A DNA stretch of 60,827 nt from an uncultured beta proteobacterium (GTDB lineage: Bacteria; Pseudomonadota; Gammaproteobacteria; Burkholderiales; SG8-39), in the NCBI GenBank assembly GCA_903928055.1, contig CAIYPG010000059.1:1-60827 (forward strand), read 5' to 3'. Positions 16,770 to 24,833 of the stretch are shown piece by piece. Numbering within the stretch: the first letter of the stretch is position 1; the number at the start of each line of letters is the position of its first letter. The notes beneath the pieces were generated by a model, which had not been told where the DNA came from, ran no database searches, and saw only the letters and a list, made by a program, of their open reading frames with translations. A program made the position numbers and the translations under genes.

Positions 16770-16831
16770 GGCGGCGTTCGCGACGGCGGCGCCCCTACCA
16801 GGCGGCGTTCGCGACGGCGGCGCCCCTACCA
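16770..16831. repeat. 31-bp tandem repeat, two exact copies
   Basis: Two identical 31-bp units (beginning GGCGGCGTTCGCGACGGCGG and ending CCCCTACCA) lie head to tail, followed by a degenerate third start. The second unit supplies the stop codon of the phosphatase gene. The unit's core resembles a widely scattered GGGGCGCC/GTCGCGAACGCC element of GC-rich proteobacteria. Confidence 0.85.
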
Positions 16832-17521
16832 GCCGGCGTTGCGCGCGGGTAAGGGCTCCCGGATTGTTTCGGCCCCGACATGCGACACCGACCAGCGCCC
16901 ATCGATGCACTCGAACGCCAGCGGCGTGGCGTTCTGGATCATTGACTGCGTTACTTCCAACCCCAGGCTGAAGGCCAGCACATACAGGTTGCCGCCATGG
17001 GCGACGACCAGCGTATGCGCCGGATCGGACAGCGTCGCCTCCAGCACGCGCTGGGTGCGCCTCACGAATTCCAGGAGGCTCTCCCCGCCGGGCGGATCGC
17101 GCCGCCAGTCGAGGTTCGCCGACGAGGTGCCGACCCAGTCGCCGAACCAGCGCTCCCGGAGCGCCGGATCGGGCTGCGGCGGCACATCGCACCGGCCGGC
17201 AACGATGGTGGCCGTCTCCCAGGCGCGCTGCATGTCGCTGGCGCAGATGCGCTCGATACCCACCTCACGCAGCAGGCTGGCCGCCGCTTCCGCCTGTGCA
17301 CGGCCATGCTCGTTCAGGCTGATCTCCTCGGGCTGGAACACCTTGAGCACATTGCCCTCGGTCTCGCCATGGCGCAGGAAAACAAAACGCTGCACTGACA
17401 GCGCAAATGGATGCGCCGTGGCCAGGTCGCGCAGCGCATGCAGGCCGCTCGCGGCCATGCGCGCCTGCCAGGCCTCGGTGCTGAGCGTCGGGGACATCAG
17501 CGACATTGCTGCACTGCTCAT
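16826..17521 (-). CDS. Histidine phosphatase family protein in the Ugp-like operon
   Basis: The 231-residue protein of the phosphoglycerate-mutase-like fold has the phospho-acceptor motif RHGE at 50-53, a second catalytic His in VVAHGG, and the ERWFGDW block. It would remove phosphate from a small organic phosphate in the cytosol. Its ATG overlaps the stop of the ABC ATPase gene (ATGA), implying translational coupling. It occupies the place of UgpQ in classical ugp operons, so it likely dephosphorylates the imported compound. The N-terminal ~40 residues before the fold are unusual. The final codons run into the 31-bp tandem repeat. Confidence 0.88.
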   Translation of the reverse strand: MSSAAMSLMSPTLSTEAWQARMAASGLHALRDLATAHPFALSVQRFVFLRHGETEGNVLKVFQPEEISLNEHGRAQAEAAASLLREVGIERICASDMQRAWETATIVAGRCDVPPQPDPALRERWFGDWVGTSSANLDWRRDPPGGESLLEFVRRTQRVLEATLSDPAHTLVVAHGGNLYVLAFSLGLEVTQSMIQNATPLAFECIDGRWSVSHVGAETIREPLPARNAGW

Positions 17522-18618
17522 TGGGTTCCCCCTCGTGAAAAGCGCGTGGCAATCCGGCGGCCATCCTCGCCAAAGGCCACCACATGCCGCGCGTCGGCGG
17601 TGAATTCGATCGCGCCAGTGCAGGCCTTGAGGGCACCGCCGACCCGCGAGATCAGCAGGTCGCCCGGCACGGTGCGTGCATACACCAGCGTTTCAGCCCC
17701 GAGGTTCTCCAGCCGCTGCAGCGTGGCCGGAAAGCGCAAAGCCGTTCCACTTGCAGGGGCGCCCTTGCCTGCAGCATTGGCAACCGCGAGATGCTCGGGC
17801 CGGATGCCCAGGCTGTGCGCCGAGCCCAGCGCTTCGCGTAGTTCATCGGTCAGGGTCGCGAACGCCAGCAACTGCGCGGCCGGCGCGATGTTCATGGCCG
17901 GGCTGCCCAGGAAGGACGCCACGAAAGTGTCGGCCGGCTGCTCGTACACCTCCATGGGCGGCGCGTACTGCAAGAGCACGCCGTGGTTCATCACGGCAAT
18001 GCGGTCGGCCATGGTCATGGCCTCCACCTGGTCATGCGTCACGTACACCGTGGTCACGCCCAGCGAACGCTGCAGGGCGCGAATCTCGCTGCGGGCCACC
18101 GAACGCAGCTGCGCATCGAGGTTCGACAGCGGCTCATCGAACAGGAACACCTCCGGATCGCGCACGATGGCGCGGCCCACCGCCACGCGCTGGCGCTGCC
18201 CGCCGGAGAGCTCGCGCGGGCGGCGCTGCAGCAGCGGCTCGAGGCCCAGCATGGCAGCCACGCTTCGCACGCGCGTTTCGATCTCGGCTGCCGGCACGCC
18301 GCGCAACCGCAACGCAAAGCCCATGTTCTGGGCTGCGGTCATGTGCGGATACAGCGCATAGTTCTGGAACACCATGGCCATGTTGCGGTCCTTCGGTGCC
18401 ATGTTCGTGATGTCACGATCGCCGAGCAGGATGCGCCCGGAAGTCGGCGGCTCGAAGCCGGCCAGCATGCGAAGCGACGTGGTCTTGCCGCAGCCCGAGG
18501 GGCCGATCAGCACGGTGAATTCACCCTGCACGACCGTGAGATCAAGCGGTGCGACAGCCTGCGTCGCGCCGAAGGATTTTGATGTCTGGTCGAACCGGAC
18601 GTGCGCCACACCGCTCAT
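17518..18618 (-). CDS. ABC transporter ATP-binding protein, UgpC/MalK type
   Basis: The 366-residue ATPase powers the transporter encoded by the neighbouring genes. Walker A GPSGCGKT (near residues 39-46), Q-loop FQNYALYP, signature LSGGQRQR, Walker B VFLFDEP and the H-loop VTHDQ are all intact. The C-terminal ~120 residues form the regulatory OB-fold region of the CUT1/MalK group. It overlaps the upstream permease and downstream phosphatase genes by 4 bp each (ATGA). The order receptor-permease-permease-ATPase matches ugpBAEC. Glycerol-3-phosphate or a diester is the likely cargo because of the Pho-type promoter. Confidence 0.93.
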   Translation of the reverse strand: MSGVAHVRFDQTSKSFGATQAVAPLDLTVVQGEFTVLIGPSGCGKTTSLRMLAGFEPPTSGRILLGDRDITNMAPKDRNMAMVFQNYALYPHMTAAQNMGFALRLRGVPAAEIETRVRSVAAMLGLEPLLQRRPRELSGGQRQRVAVGRAIVRDPEVFLFDEPLSNLDAQLRSVARSEIRALQRSLGVTTVYVTHDQVEAMTMADRIAVMNHGVLLQYAPPMEVYEQPADTFVASFLGSPAMNIAPAAQLLAFATLTDELREALGSAHSLGIRPEHLAVANAAGKGAPASGTALRFPATLQRLENLGAETLVYARTVPGDLLISRVGGALKACTGAIEFTADARHVVAFGEDGRRIATRFSRGGTQ

Positions 18619-19433
18619 CCCTTCAACCCCGAATCCAGAAATGCGTCCATGACCTTCCTTTGCAGCAGCGCGAAGATGAGCAGGGCCGGCACGCTGGCCA
18701 GCGTGACCCCGGCCATCAGCGCGCCGTAGTTCGTGAAATCCTCTTCCAGGAAATGCCGGATGCCGAGCTGCAGCGTGCGCGAGGCATCGCTGCTGGTCAC
18801 CAGCAGCGGCCAGAAGTATTCATTCCAGGTCTCGATGAACTGCACGATGGTCAGTGCCGCCAGCGCCGGCGTGAGGTTGGGCAGCACCACATGCCACAGC
18901 GTGCGCCAGGAACTCGCGCCATCCATCTCCGCTGCGTCGAACAGCTCGCGCGGAAAGCTGAGGAAGTGCTGCCTGAGGAAGAACACCGCGAACGGCGCGG
19001 CGAGGTTGGGCACGATCAGGCCCTGCCAGGTATCGAACCAGTCGAGGCGCGCGATCAGGATGTAGTTCGGGATCATGGTGAGCTGGTGCGGAATCATCAT
19101 CGCCACCATCACCAGCGCGAACAGCGCGCCGCTGCCGGGAAACCGCCAGCGCGCAAACGCATAGGCCGCCAGCACTCCGACCGCCACCTGGCCCGCCACG
19201 CGCGGCAGCGTGGTGCCCACGGAATTGACGAAGTAATGCAGGAAATGTGTCTCGAACAGGATGGTGCGGAAGTTATCCAGCGTCGGATGCACGGGCCATG
19301 GCCGGAAGTCGAAGACCTCCGCCGGCGGCTTGAAGCCGGTGGCCAGCACCATCAGCATGGGCGCCAGCACCGACAGCGCAATGGCGAACAGCAGGATATG
19401 GAAGACCACGCGCCAGGACGGGCTCAGTTGCAT
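18615..19433 (-). CDS. ABC transporter permease, UgpE/MalG type
   Basis: The 272-residue inner-membrane protein has six predicted helices. Its cytoplasmic EAA loop, reading AAEMDGASSWRTLWHVVLPNLTPAL, is the contact with the ATPase. This is the second permease of a CUT1-type importer. It starts 39 bp after the first permease gene and overlaps the ATPase gene by 4 bp. No ribosome site is obvious before the ATG, consistent with coupled translation. It works with the products of 19473-20387 and 17518-18618. Confidence 0.92.
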   Translation of the reverse strand: MQLSPSWRVVFHILLFAIALSVLAPMLMVLATGFKPPAEVFDFRPWPVHPTLDNFRTILFETHFLHYFVNSVGTTLPRVAGQVAVGVLAAYAFARWRFPGSGALFALVMVAMMIPHQLTMIPNYILIARLDWFDTWQGLIVPNLAAPFAVFFLRQHFLSFPRELFDAAEMDGASSWRTLWHVVLPNLTPALAALTIVQFIETWNEYFWPLLVTSSDASRTLQLGIRHFLEEDFTNYGALMAGVTLASVPALLIFALLQRKVMDAFLDSGLKG

Positions 19434-19472
19434 GGACAGTTCATCTTCTGTTTGAACAAAGCCACGGCGCGC

Positions 19473-20387
19473 CTACTGCTCATAGTGCACATGGCGATCG
19501 AGGAATCGCAGCTTCGCGAGCGTGATGGCGAGCAGCAGCACAAGGATCACCACCGTCCCGGCCGCGCCCAGTCCCACATCAAAGGTGCGGAAGGTGTACT
19601 GGTAGACCATGTAGAACAGGTTCGTCGTGGCGTTGAACGGCCCGCCGCGGGTCAGGATGTCGATGGGCGTGAACACCTGCTGGATCGTGAAGATGCTGGT
19701 GGTCACGAGCACGAAGAAGGTGGTCGGCGTGAGCATCGGCCACACCAGGTGGCGCACCACCTGCCAGTCGCTCGCACCGTCCAGCCGCATTGCCAGGATC
19801 TGGTCGCGATTGATGCGGGACAGGCCCGCGAGGTAGAGCAGTATGTTGAAGCCCAGCAGCTTCCAGGTGGAGAGCGCCATGATGGTCCAGAAGGCGCCGG
19901 TCGGACTGGCGAGCACGTTCCCCGGCGGCAGCCCGAGCATCGCGCCCAGTTGCGTGACCAGGCCGCCGATCGGATTGAGCAGCCACAGGAACACCACCGA
20001 GATCACCACGAAGCTCACCAGCGTCGGCAGGAACAGCACGACGCGATAGATGCGCCCCGACGATCCCAGCGCCCAGATGCCGACTGCGAACGGCAGCGGC
20101 AGCAGCACCTTGAGCGGAATGGAGGCGAGGATGTAGTAAGCCGTGTTGCGCGCCGCGTCGGCGAACAGCACGCTGTCCACGAGGCGCTGATAGTTCGCGA
20201 GGCCCTCGAATTGCAGCGGCACGCCGGGATTGAGGTTCCAGCGCATCAGGCTCAGCCACACCGTGTTCAGAAGCGGCCAGTAGGTGAAGAGGCCCAGCAG
20301 CACGAGCAGGGGCAGCAGATAGACGAAGGGCGCCACCGTTCTTCGAACTGTCAGCACGTTCGGTCCTGCCAGCCCGCTGTGTTGCAA
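19473..20387 (-). CDS. ABC transporter permease, UgpA/MalF type
   Basis: The 304-residue six-helix permease carries the EAA loop MRLDGASDWQVVRHLVWPMLTP. It forms the translocation pore with the second permease. The start is a TTG five bases behind AGGAG; there is no in-frame ATG nearby, and this start gives the normal length for the family. It follows the receptor gene by 49 bp. A rare initiation codon may lower expression relative to the receptor. Confidence 0.91.
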   Translation of the reverse strand: MQHSGLAGPNVLTVRRTVAPFVYLLPLLVLLGLFTYWPLLNTVWLSLMRWNLNPGVPLQFEGLANYQRLVDSVLFADAARNTAYYILASIPLKVLLPLPFAVGIWALGSSGRIYRVVLFLPTLVSFVVISVVFLWLLNPIGGLVTQLGAMLGLPPGNVLASPTGAFWTIMALSTWKLLGFNILLYLAGLSRINRDQILAMRLDGASDWQVVRHLVWPMLTPTTFFVLVTTSIFTIQQVFTPIDILTRGGPFNATTNLFYMVYQYTFRTFDVGLGAAGTVVILVLLLAITLAKLRFLDRHVHYEQ

Positions 20388-20436
20388 ACCGTCTCCTGAT
20401 TTCTCGGCGAAGGGTTCGATGGGGTTTCGGCGGGGC

Positions 20437-21717
20437 CTAGCGCTTCGCGCAGCCCATGGCCGTGTTCATCCGCGCCACGGCCTCGGGCACCAGCTTCAGC
20501 GCCTGGCCCTGGTTCGCCCACAGCGAGTCCATGAGGTTGCTGACGATGGTCTGCGCCTCGAGCGCGCCCTTCTCGCCCCAGGTGGCCGTGGGCACGGTGT
20601 CGGACATCTGCGCGATCACCGGCTGCACCAGCGGGAAGGAACTGACGTACTTCGCCATGTCCGGATCGGACAGCGGGTTCTTCGACAGCGGCATGTAGCC
20701 GCTTTCGCGCGACCAGCGATTGGCGATCTTGCGATCGGACAGGTACGCCAGCAGACGCAGCGACGCATCGCGCCGCGGACCGGCCGGCGAATACATCATC
20801 AGCGCCGCGCCGCTGTTGGGCGTCTTGCGCTTCATGCCTTCCTTGAACACCGGGTAGTTCGCCACGCCCAGTTCGAAGCGTCCCTTGGTGCTGGCAACGG
20901 TTCCGCCCAGCGATGCACTCGAGGTGATGTACATCGCGAGCTGGCCGGAATTGAACGCCGCCTGCATCTGCCGGTCTTCGGCCACCGGCATCACCTTGTA
21001 CTTCACAACCAAGTCCTGCCAGAGCTGCACGCCGGCAATGCCCGCGGGTTCGTCAAACAGCGCGCAGCGGCCATCGCCCGACAGATACTTGCCGCCGGCA
21101 TTCGTGACCATCAGCATCGTGCCGTAGTCGCGCATCGCCGCATGCAGGTGGCCCATGCCCATGACACCGGTCTTCTGCTTGATCACGAGCGAGGCCTGGA
21201 TCACCTCGTCCCAGGTGCGCGGCGGCTGCTCCGGGTCGAGTCCGGCCTTGCGGAACAGGTCCTTGTTGTAATAGACCATCGGCGTGCCATAGGCGTGGGG
21301 CACGGCATAGACCTTTGTGCCGACCCGGCCGATGTCGAGGAATACCGGCAGGTAGTTGTCGAGGAACTTCGCCTTGGCCGGCTCCGCATTCAGCGGCACG
21401 GCGGGCGTGTTGTTCAGGAAGTGGATCATGTTCTTGCCGATCACCGTGGCGACATCGACCTGGCGCCCTGCGGCCAGCGCCGCCTGCAGGTCGGCGGTGA
21501 TCTGCTCGGACTGCGAGAAGATGTCCTTGATGCGGATGTCCGGATTTTTCTGCTCGAACTCGTTCAGCAGCCGGCGGAAGGCCTCGTAGTTGCTGCCGGT
21601 CTGGTAGTGATAGAGCGTGATCGTGGTTTCCGCATGCGCTGCGCCCGCCGTGATCAATGTCAATGCGGCAATCAATGCAGAAGCCGCCGCCTTCAAAGCC
21701 GAGCGCCAAGTCGTCAT
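20437..21717 (-). CDS. ABC transporter substrate-binding protein, UgpB-like
   Basis: The 426-residue extracellular solute-binding protein family 1 member has a signal peptide ending near residue 29 (AAHA|ETTITLYHY). The mature part has the typical pattern EFEQKNPDIRI and YAVPHAYGTPMVYYNKDLF. Total length suits UgpB rather than a short receptor. It is the first gene of the operon receptor-permease-permease-ATPase-phosphatase. Pho-box-like elements lie just upstream on this strand, which favours a phosphorylated ligand such as glycerol-3-phosphate or a glycerophosphodiester. A sugar ligand remains possible. Confidence 0.9.
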   Translation of the reverse strand: MTTWRSALKAAASALIAALTLITAGAAHAETTITLYHYQTGSNYEAFRRLLNEFEQKNPDIRIKDIFSQSEQITADLQAALAAGRQVDVATVIGKNMIHFLNNTPAVPLNAEPAKAKFLDNYLPVFLDIGRVGTKVYAVPHAYGTPMVYYNKDLFRKAGLDPEQPPRTWDEVIQASLVIKQKTGVMGMGHLHAAMRDYGTMLMVTNAGGKYLSGDGRCALFDEPAGIAGVQLWQDLVVKYKVMPVAEDRQMQAAFNSGQLAMYITSSASLGGTVASTKGRFELGVANYPVFKEGMKRKTPNSGAALMMYSPAGPRRDASLRLLAYLSDRKIANRWSRESGYMPLSKNPLSDPDMAKYVSSFPLVQPVIAQMSDTVPTATWGEKGALEAQTIVSNLMDSLWANQGQALKLVPEAVARMNTAMGCAKR

Positions 21718-21739
21718 GGTCCGTACCCGCCTTTCGTGA

Positions 21740-21756
21740 TTTCACTGCCAGTGAAA
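21740..21756. promoter_or_regulatory. Inverted repeat in the ugpB-like leader
   Basis: TTTCACTG and CAGTGAAA arms of 8 bp flank one central base, 23 bp upstream of the receptor start codon and downstream of its predicted -10. It could be an operator or an mRNA leader hairpin that limits the receptor's translation. No assignment of a binding protein is possible from sequence. Confidence 0.4.
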
Positions 21757-21764
21757 GTGCGGCG

Positions 21765-21845
21765 ATTCTGTTCTTTGCCTGTTACAGAACCGTGACTGTT
21801 TTGTGATGTGTGTTTCAACAAGCTGTAACACGGCAGCCCTAGCAT
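21765..21845. promoter_or_regulatory. Bidirectional Pho-box-like array with -10 elements on both strands
   Basis: Five 7-bp units at exact 11-bp spacing start at 21779, 21790, 21801, 21812 and 21823: CTGTTAC, CCGTGAC, TTGTGAT, GTTTCAA, CTGTAAC. PhoB sites consist of such 7-bp units (CTGTNAT/C) with 4-bp spacers. On the plus strand the last unit is followed after 10 bp by TAGCAT (21840-21845). On the minus strand CAGTCAC-GGTT-CTGTAAC (21798 to 21781) is followed after 10 bp by CAGAAT (21770 to 21765). The spacing to the -10 equals that known for Pho promoters, where the box replaces the -35. It lies between the Ugp-like operon and the phosphoesterase gene, so both could be induced by phosphate starvation. 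Confidence 0.75.
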
Positions 21846-21896
21846 CGCCTCGATTCCGCCGCGTCATCAGACGCATCCGACCCTCGAGGAGACGCA

Positions 21897-22763
21897 ATGC
21901 GCATAGCCCTGGTTACCGACAGCCATCTTTCACCGGCCGCAACGGCATTCAATGACAACTGGCGCGCCGTGGGCCGCTACATCGGCACCACCGGCGCCGA
22001 CCTCACGGTGCATCTGGGCGACATCACCGTCGATGGCGCAGCCGACGCCTCGCAGTTCGACCACGCCAACAGCCTGAGCCACGACTGGCCGACGCCGATC
22101 CGCTATCTGCCCGGCAACCACGACATCGGTGACAACCCGCCGGGCCCCGGCGTGCCGGCCAAGCATCTGCTCGACCCGAAGCGCCTCGAGGAATACCGCG
22201 TCGCGCTGGGCAGCGACTACTGGTCGTTCGACATTGAAGGCTGGCGCGTGGTCAGCCTCAACGCGCAGCTGTTCGGCACCGACACGGCCGACGAGGACGC
22301 GCAATGGAGCTGGCTCGCGGAGACGCTGTCCGGAAATGCCGGACGGCAGATCGTGCTGATGCTCCATAAGCCGCTGTTCCAGTCGACGCCGGGCGATGTG
22401 GCACCGCATATCCGCTACGTGCCGCTGGCACAGCGCCGCCAGCTTTTCGGGTTGTTCTCTGCAGTGCCATTGAAGCTCGTGGTGAGCGGACACACCCACC
22501 AATACCTCGACCGCATCTTCGATGGCGTGCGCCATGTGTGGCTGCCATCCACAGCCTTCTACCTGCCCGACGGGATGCAGGAGCGGGTCGGTGAAAAGGT
22601 CACGGGGCTGGGCATGCTCGACCTGCATGCCGATGGTTACCACTTCCATCTGGTCTGCCCGGAAGGCGTGCAGCGGAACAACATCCTCGACCACCCGATC
22701 TATCCGGGCATTGCCGAGACACGCGCGCGGCTGATGGCGGAAAGCCTGGTTCGCGCCGCCTGA
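21897..22763 (+). CDS. Calcineurin-like metallophosphoesterase
   Basis: The 288-residue cytosolic enzyme has the complete dimetal motif set: DSH at 8-10, GD at 41-42, GNHD at 73-76, H157 (LMLHKP) and GHTH at 198-201. This matches the cyclic-nucleotide/glycerophosphodiester phosphodiesterase branch. GAGGAGACGC precedes the ATG. It is divergent from the Ugp-like transporter and shares a Pho-box-like promoter, so it may hydrolyse an imported glycerophosphodiester or another phosphodiester. No signal peptide is present, which agrees with action after uptake. A cAMP phosphodiesterase role is the main alternative. Confidence 0.9.
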   Translation: MRIALVTDSHLSPAATAFNDNWRAVGRYIGTTGADLTVHLGDITVDGAADASQFDHANSLSHDWPTPIRYLPGNHDIGDNPPGPGVPAKHLLDPKRLEEYRVALGSDYWSFDIEGWRVVSLNAQLFGTDTADEDAQWSWLAETLSGNAGRQIVLMLHKPLFQSTPGDVAPHIRYVPLAQRRQLFGLFSAVPLKLVVSGHTHQYLDRIFDGVRHVWLPSTAFYLPDGMQERVGEKVTGLGMLDLHADGYHFHLVCPEGVQRNNILDHPIYPGIAETRARLMAESLVRAA

Positions 22764-22811
22764 ACACGCCCGACCGGACCCCGGATCGGATGGGTGCCCT
22801 TAGAATGCCGC

Positions 22812-24833
22812 ATGTTCAACGATCTATTGCGGCGTCTGGGACTGATCAGCGCCAGGGCCACGGAACCGGAAGCGGTGGTCGAGGTGAAGGACGACCTCGC
22901 CGACATTCCGGCGCTGGTGCAGGACGGCCGCGCCGCTGAAGCCGAGGCGCGGCTGCGCGCCTGCCTCGCGCGCGATGCCCGCCATGTCGATGCGCTGCAC
23001 TACCTCGGGCTGATCTGCCATCAGTCCGGCCGCCACCTCGAGGCCGTGCGCCACATCCGCGAGGCGGCCAGGCTCGCGCCAGACGCGGCCTTCGTGTACG
23101 CCAACCTCGCCGAGGTCCTGCGTGCCACCGGCGACATCGGCGGTGCCGAGCAGGCGGTGCGTGAAGCATTGCGGCTGAATCCGGAGCAGCCCGCGGCGCA
23201 GTTCAACCTCGCGGTCGTGCTCTCCGCGCGGCAGGCGCATGCCGATGCGCTGGAGCCGGCGCTGCGCGCGCTGGCCGCGAATCCTGAATGGCCGCAGGCG
23301 CTGATGCTCGCGGCGAACCTCTACATCGCACTCGATGAACGCGCCAAAGCGCAGGAACTGCTCGACCGGGCCTATGCGCTGCAGCCGGACGATCCGGCCA
23401 CGCTGGTGACGACGCTGCGCAACCGCGCGTGGATGTGCGACTGGCGCAGCGATCGCGGCCCTGGCCATGTGAACCTCGCGCCCTTCATTGCAATGCTGGA
23501 GCGCTGGGCGAAAGACCCGCGTGATGCGGCGTTCGATTCGCTGAATCCGTTTGTGGCGTATGAGTATCCGGTGTCGCAGGGGTTGAGGGATGCGGTGACG
23601 CAGGGGTATGCGGGGCGGATGGTTGAGAGTGTGTTGGGGGGAAAGCCGCCCCCTCCCTATCCCTCCCCCGCAAGCGGGAGAGGGGAAAAACTTCGCGTTG
23701 GTTACGTGTCGGCCGACTTCCACCGGCATCCGACCATGCACCTGATGCGCGGGCTGTTTGCGCTGCATGACCGCAGCCGCTTCGAGATATTTGCCTATTC
23801 GATGGGGCCGGATGACGGCAGCGATTACCGGCGCGAAGCGGTTGGAGGCGTGGATCATTTCATCGACATCCAGGGCGAAACGGCGCAGCAATCCGCCGAA
23901 CGCATTCGCAAGGATGGCATCCACATCCTCGTTGATCTCAAGGGCTACACGCACGCGGCGCGGCCGGAGATCTTTGCGCTGCGGCCGGCACCGCTGCGCG
24001 TGGCCTGGCTGGGCTATCCGGCCTCCACCGGCCGCGGCATCAATGATTACGCCATCGTCGATGCAGTCAGCGCGCCGCCGGAGCAACAGGCGCATTGGGG
24101 CGAACAACTGGTGCGGCTGCCGCACAGCTACCAGGTCAATGACCATCGCCAGCCCATTGCGCCGCTGACGCCGGAACGCAGCGCGCTTGGCCTGCCCGCA
24201 TTGGAACGTGACGGGAAGGGCTTCGTGTTCGCCTGCTTCAACCACCTCTACAAGATCGAGCCGCGCATGTTCGCGGCGTGGATGCGCATCCTGGCGCGCG
24301 TGCCGGGCAGCGTGCTGTGGCTGTACGAAAGCAACGCCGCCGCACGTGACAACCTGCGAATGGAAGCGACCGCATGCGGCATCGATGCGGAGCGGCTGGT
24401 GTTCGGCCCGACGATGGCGAAGGCGGAACACCTGGCGCGATTGCGTCAGGCTGGGCTCATGCTCGACACGCTGTGGATCAACGCCCACACCGGCGCGAGC
24501 GATGCGCTGTGGGCCGGCGTGCCGGTGCTGACCTGTCCGCAGGACACGTTTGCCTCGCGCGTCGCTGCGAGCCTGGTGACCGCCGCCGGCCTGCCGCAAC
24601 TGGTGTGCGGGAGCCTTGAGGATTACGAGGAAATGGCGGTGCGCCTCGCGACGCAGCCTGACGAACTGAGAGCGCTGCGCGAACACCTCGAGTCGCAGCA
24701 CGAACGCCTGCCGCTGTTCGACACACCGCGCTTTGCACGCAACCTGGAGCGGGCGTTCGAGGAGATGTGGCGGCGGCAGGTTGCAGGGGAGAAGCCGCGG
24801 GGGTTTGCGGTGGAAGAACCCGGCGGCTCGTAA
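22812..24833 (+). CDS. TPR protein with C-terminal SPINDLY/O-GlcNAc-transferase-like domain
   Basis: The 673-residue protein has TPR-type helical pairs over about residues 30-200 (HVDALHYLGLICHQSGR and AAFVYANLAEVLRATGD phases). From about residue 290 a bacterial OGT/SPY-like GT41 catalytic region follows (LRVGYVSADFHRHPTMHLMRG, VDLKGYTHAARPEIFALRPAPL, ASRVAASLVTAAGLP). It may glycosylate proteins or glycans in the cytosol. The ATG was chosen over a GTG six codons earlier. Residues 280-293 read PPPPYPSPASGRGE, which is a translated palindromic repeat inserted between the TPR and catalytic regions. Codons just before this point shift to G-rich synonymous choices. The 3' end is part of a duplicated segment. 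Confidence 0.9.
   Translation: MFNDLLRRLGLISARATEPEAVVEVKDDLADIPALVQDGRAAEAEARLRACLARDARHVDALHYLGLICHQSGRHLEAVRHIREAARLAPDAAFVYANLAEVLRATGDIGGAEQAVREALRLNPEQPAAQFNLAVVLSARQAHADALEPALRALAANPEWPQALMLAANLYIALDERAKAQELLDRAYALQPDDPATLVTTLRNRAWMCDWRSDRGPGHVNLAPFIAMLERWAKDPRDAAFDSLNPFVAYEYPVSQGLRDAVTQGYAGRMVESVLGGKPPPPYPSPASGRGEKLRVGYVSADFHRHPTMHLMRGLFALHDRSRFEIFAYSMGPDDGSDYRREAVGGVDHFIDIQGETAQQSAERIRKDGIHILVDLKGYTHAARPEIFALRPAPLRVAWLGYPASTGRGINDYAIVDAVSAPPEQQAHWGEQLVRLPHSYQVNDHRQPIAPLTPERSALGLPALERDGKGFVFACFNHLYKIEPRMFAAWMRILARVPGSVLWLYESNAAARDNLRMEATACGIDAERLVFGPTMAKAEHLARLRQAGLMLDTLWINAHTGASDALWAGVPVLTCPQDTFASRVAASLVTAAGLPQLVCGSLEDYEEMAVRLATQPDELRALREHLESQHERLPLFDTPRFARNLERAFEEMWRRQVAGEKPRGFAVEEPGGS
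23650..23685. repeat. Dispersed palindromic repeat, copy C, inside the OGT-like gene
   Basis: CCCTCCCTATCCCTC followed by CCCCGCAAGCGGGAGAGGGG forms a hairpin within the coding region. It is read in frame as a Pro/Ser/Gly-rich linker. It is a shorter member of the family that is intergenic at 11449, 14700 and 25884. Confidence 0.75.

Noticed and set aside
18549..20399. 616-codon plus-strand open frame opposite the ABC permease genes
   Set aside because: Composition is dominated by Arg, His and Gln, no domain is recognisable, and both genuine permeases lie on the other strand.
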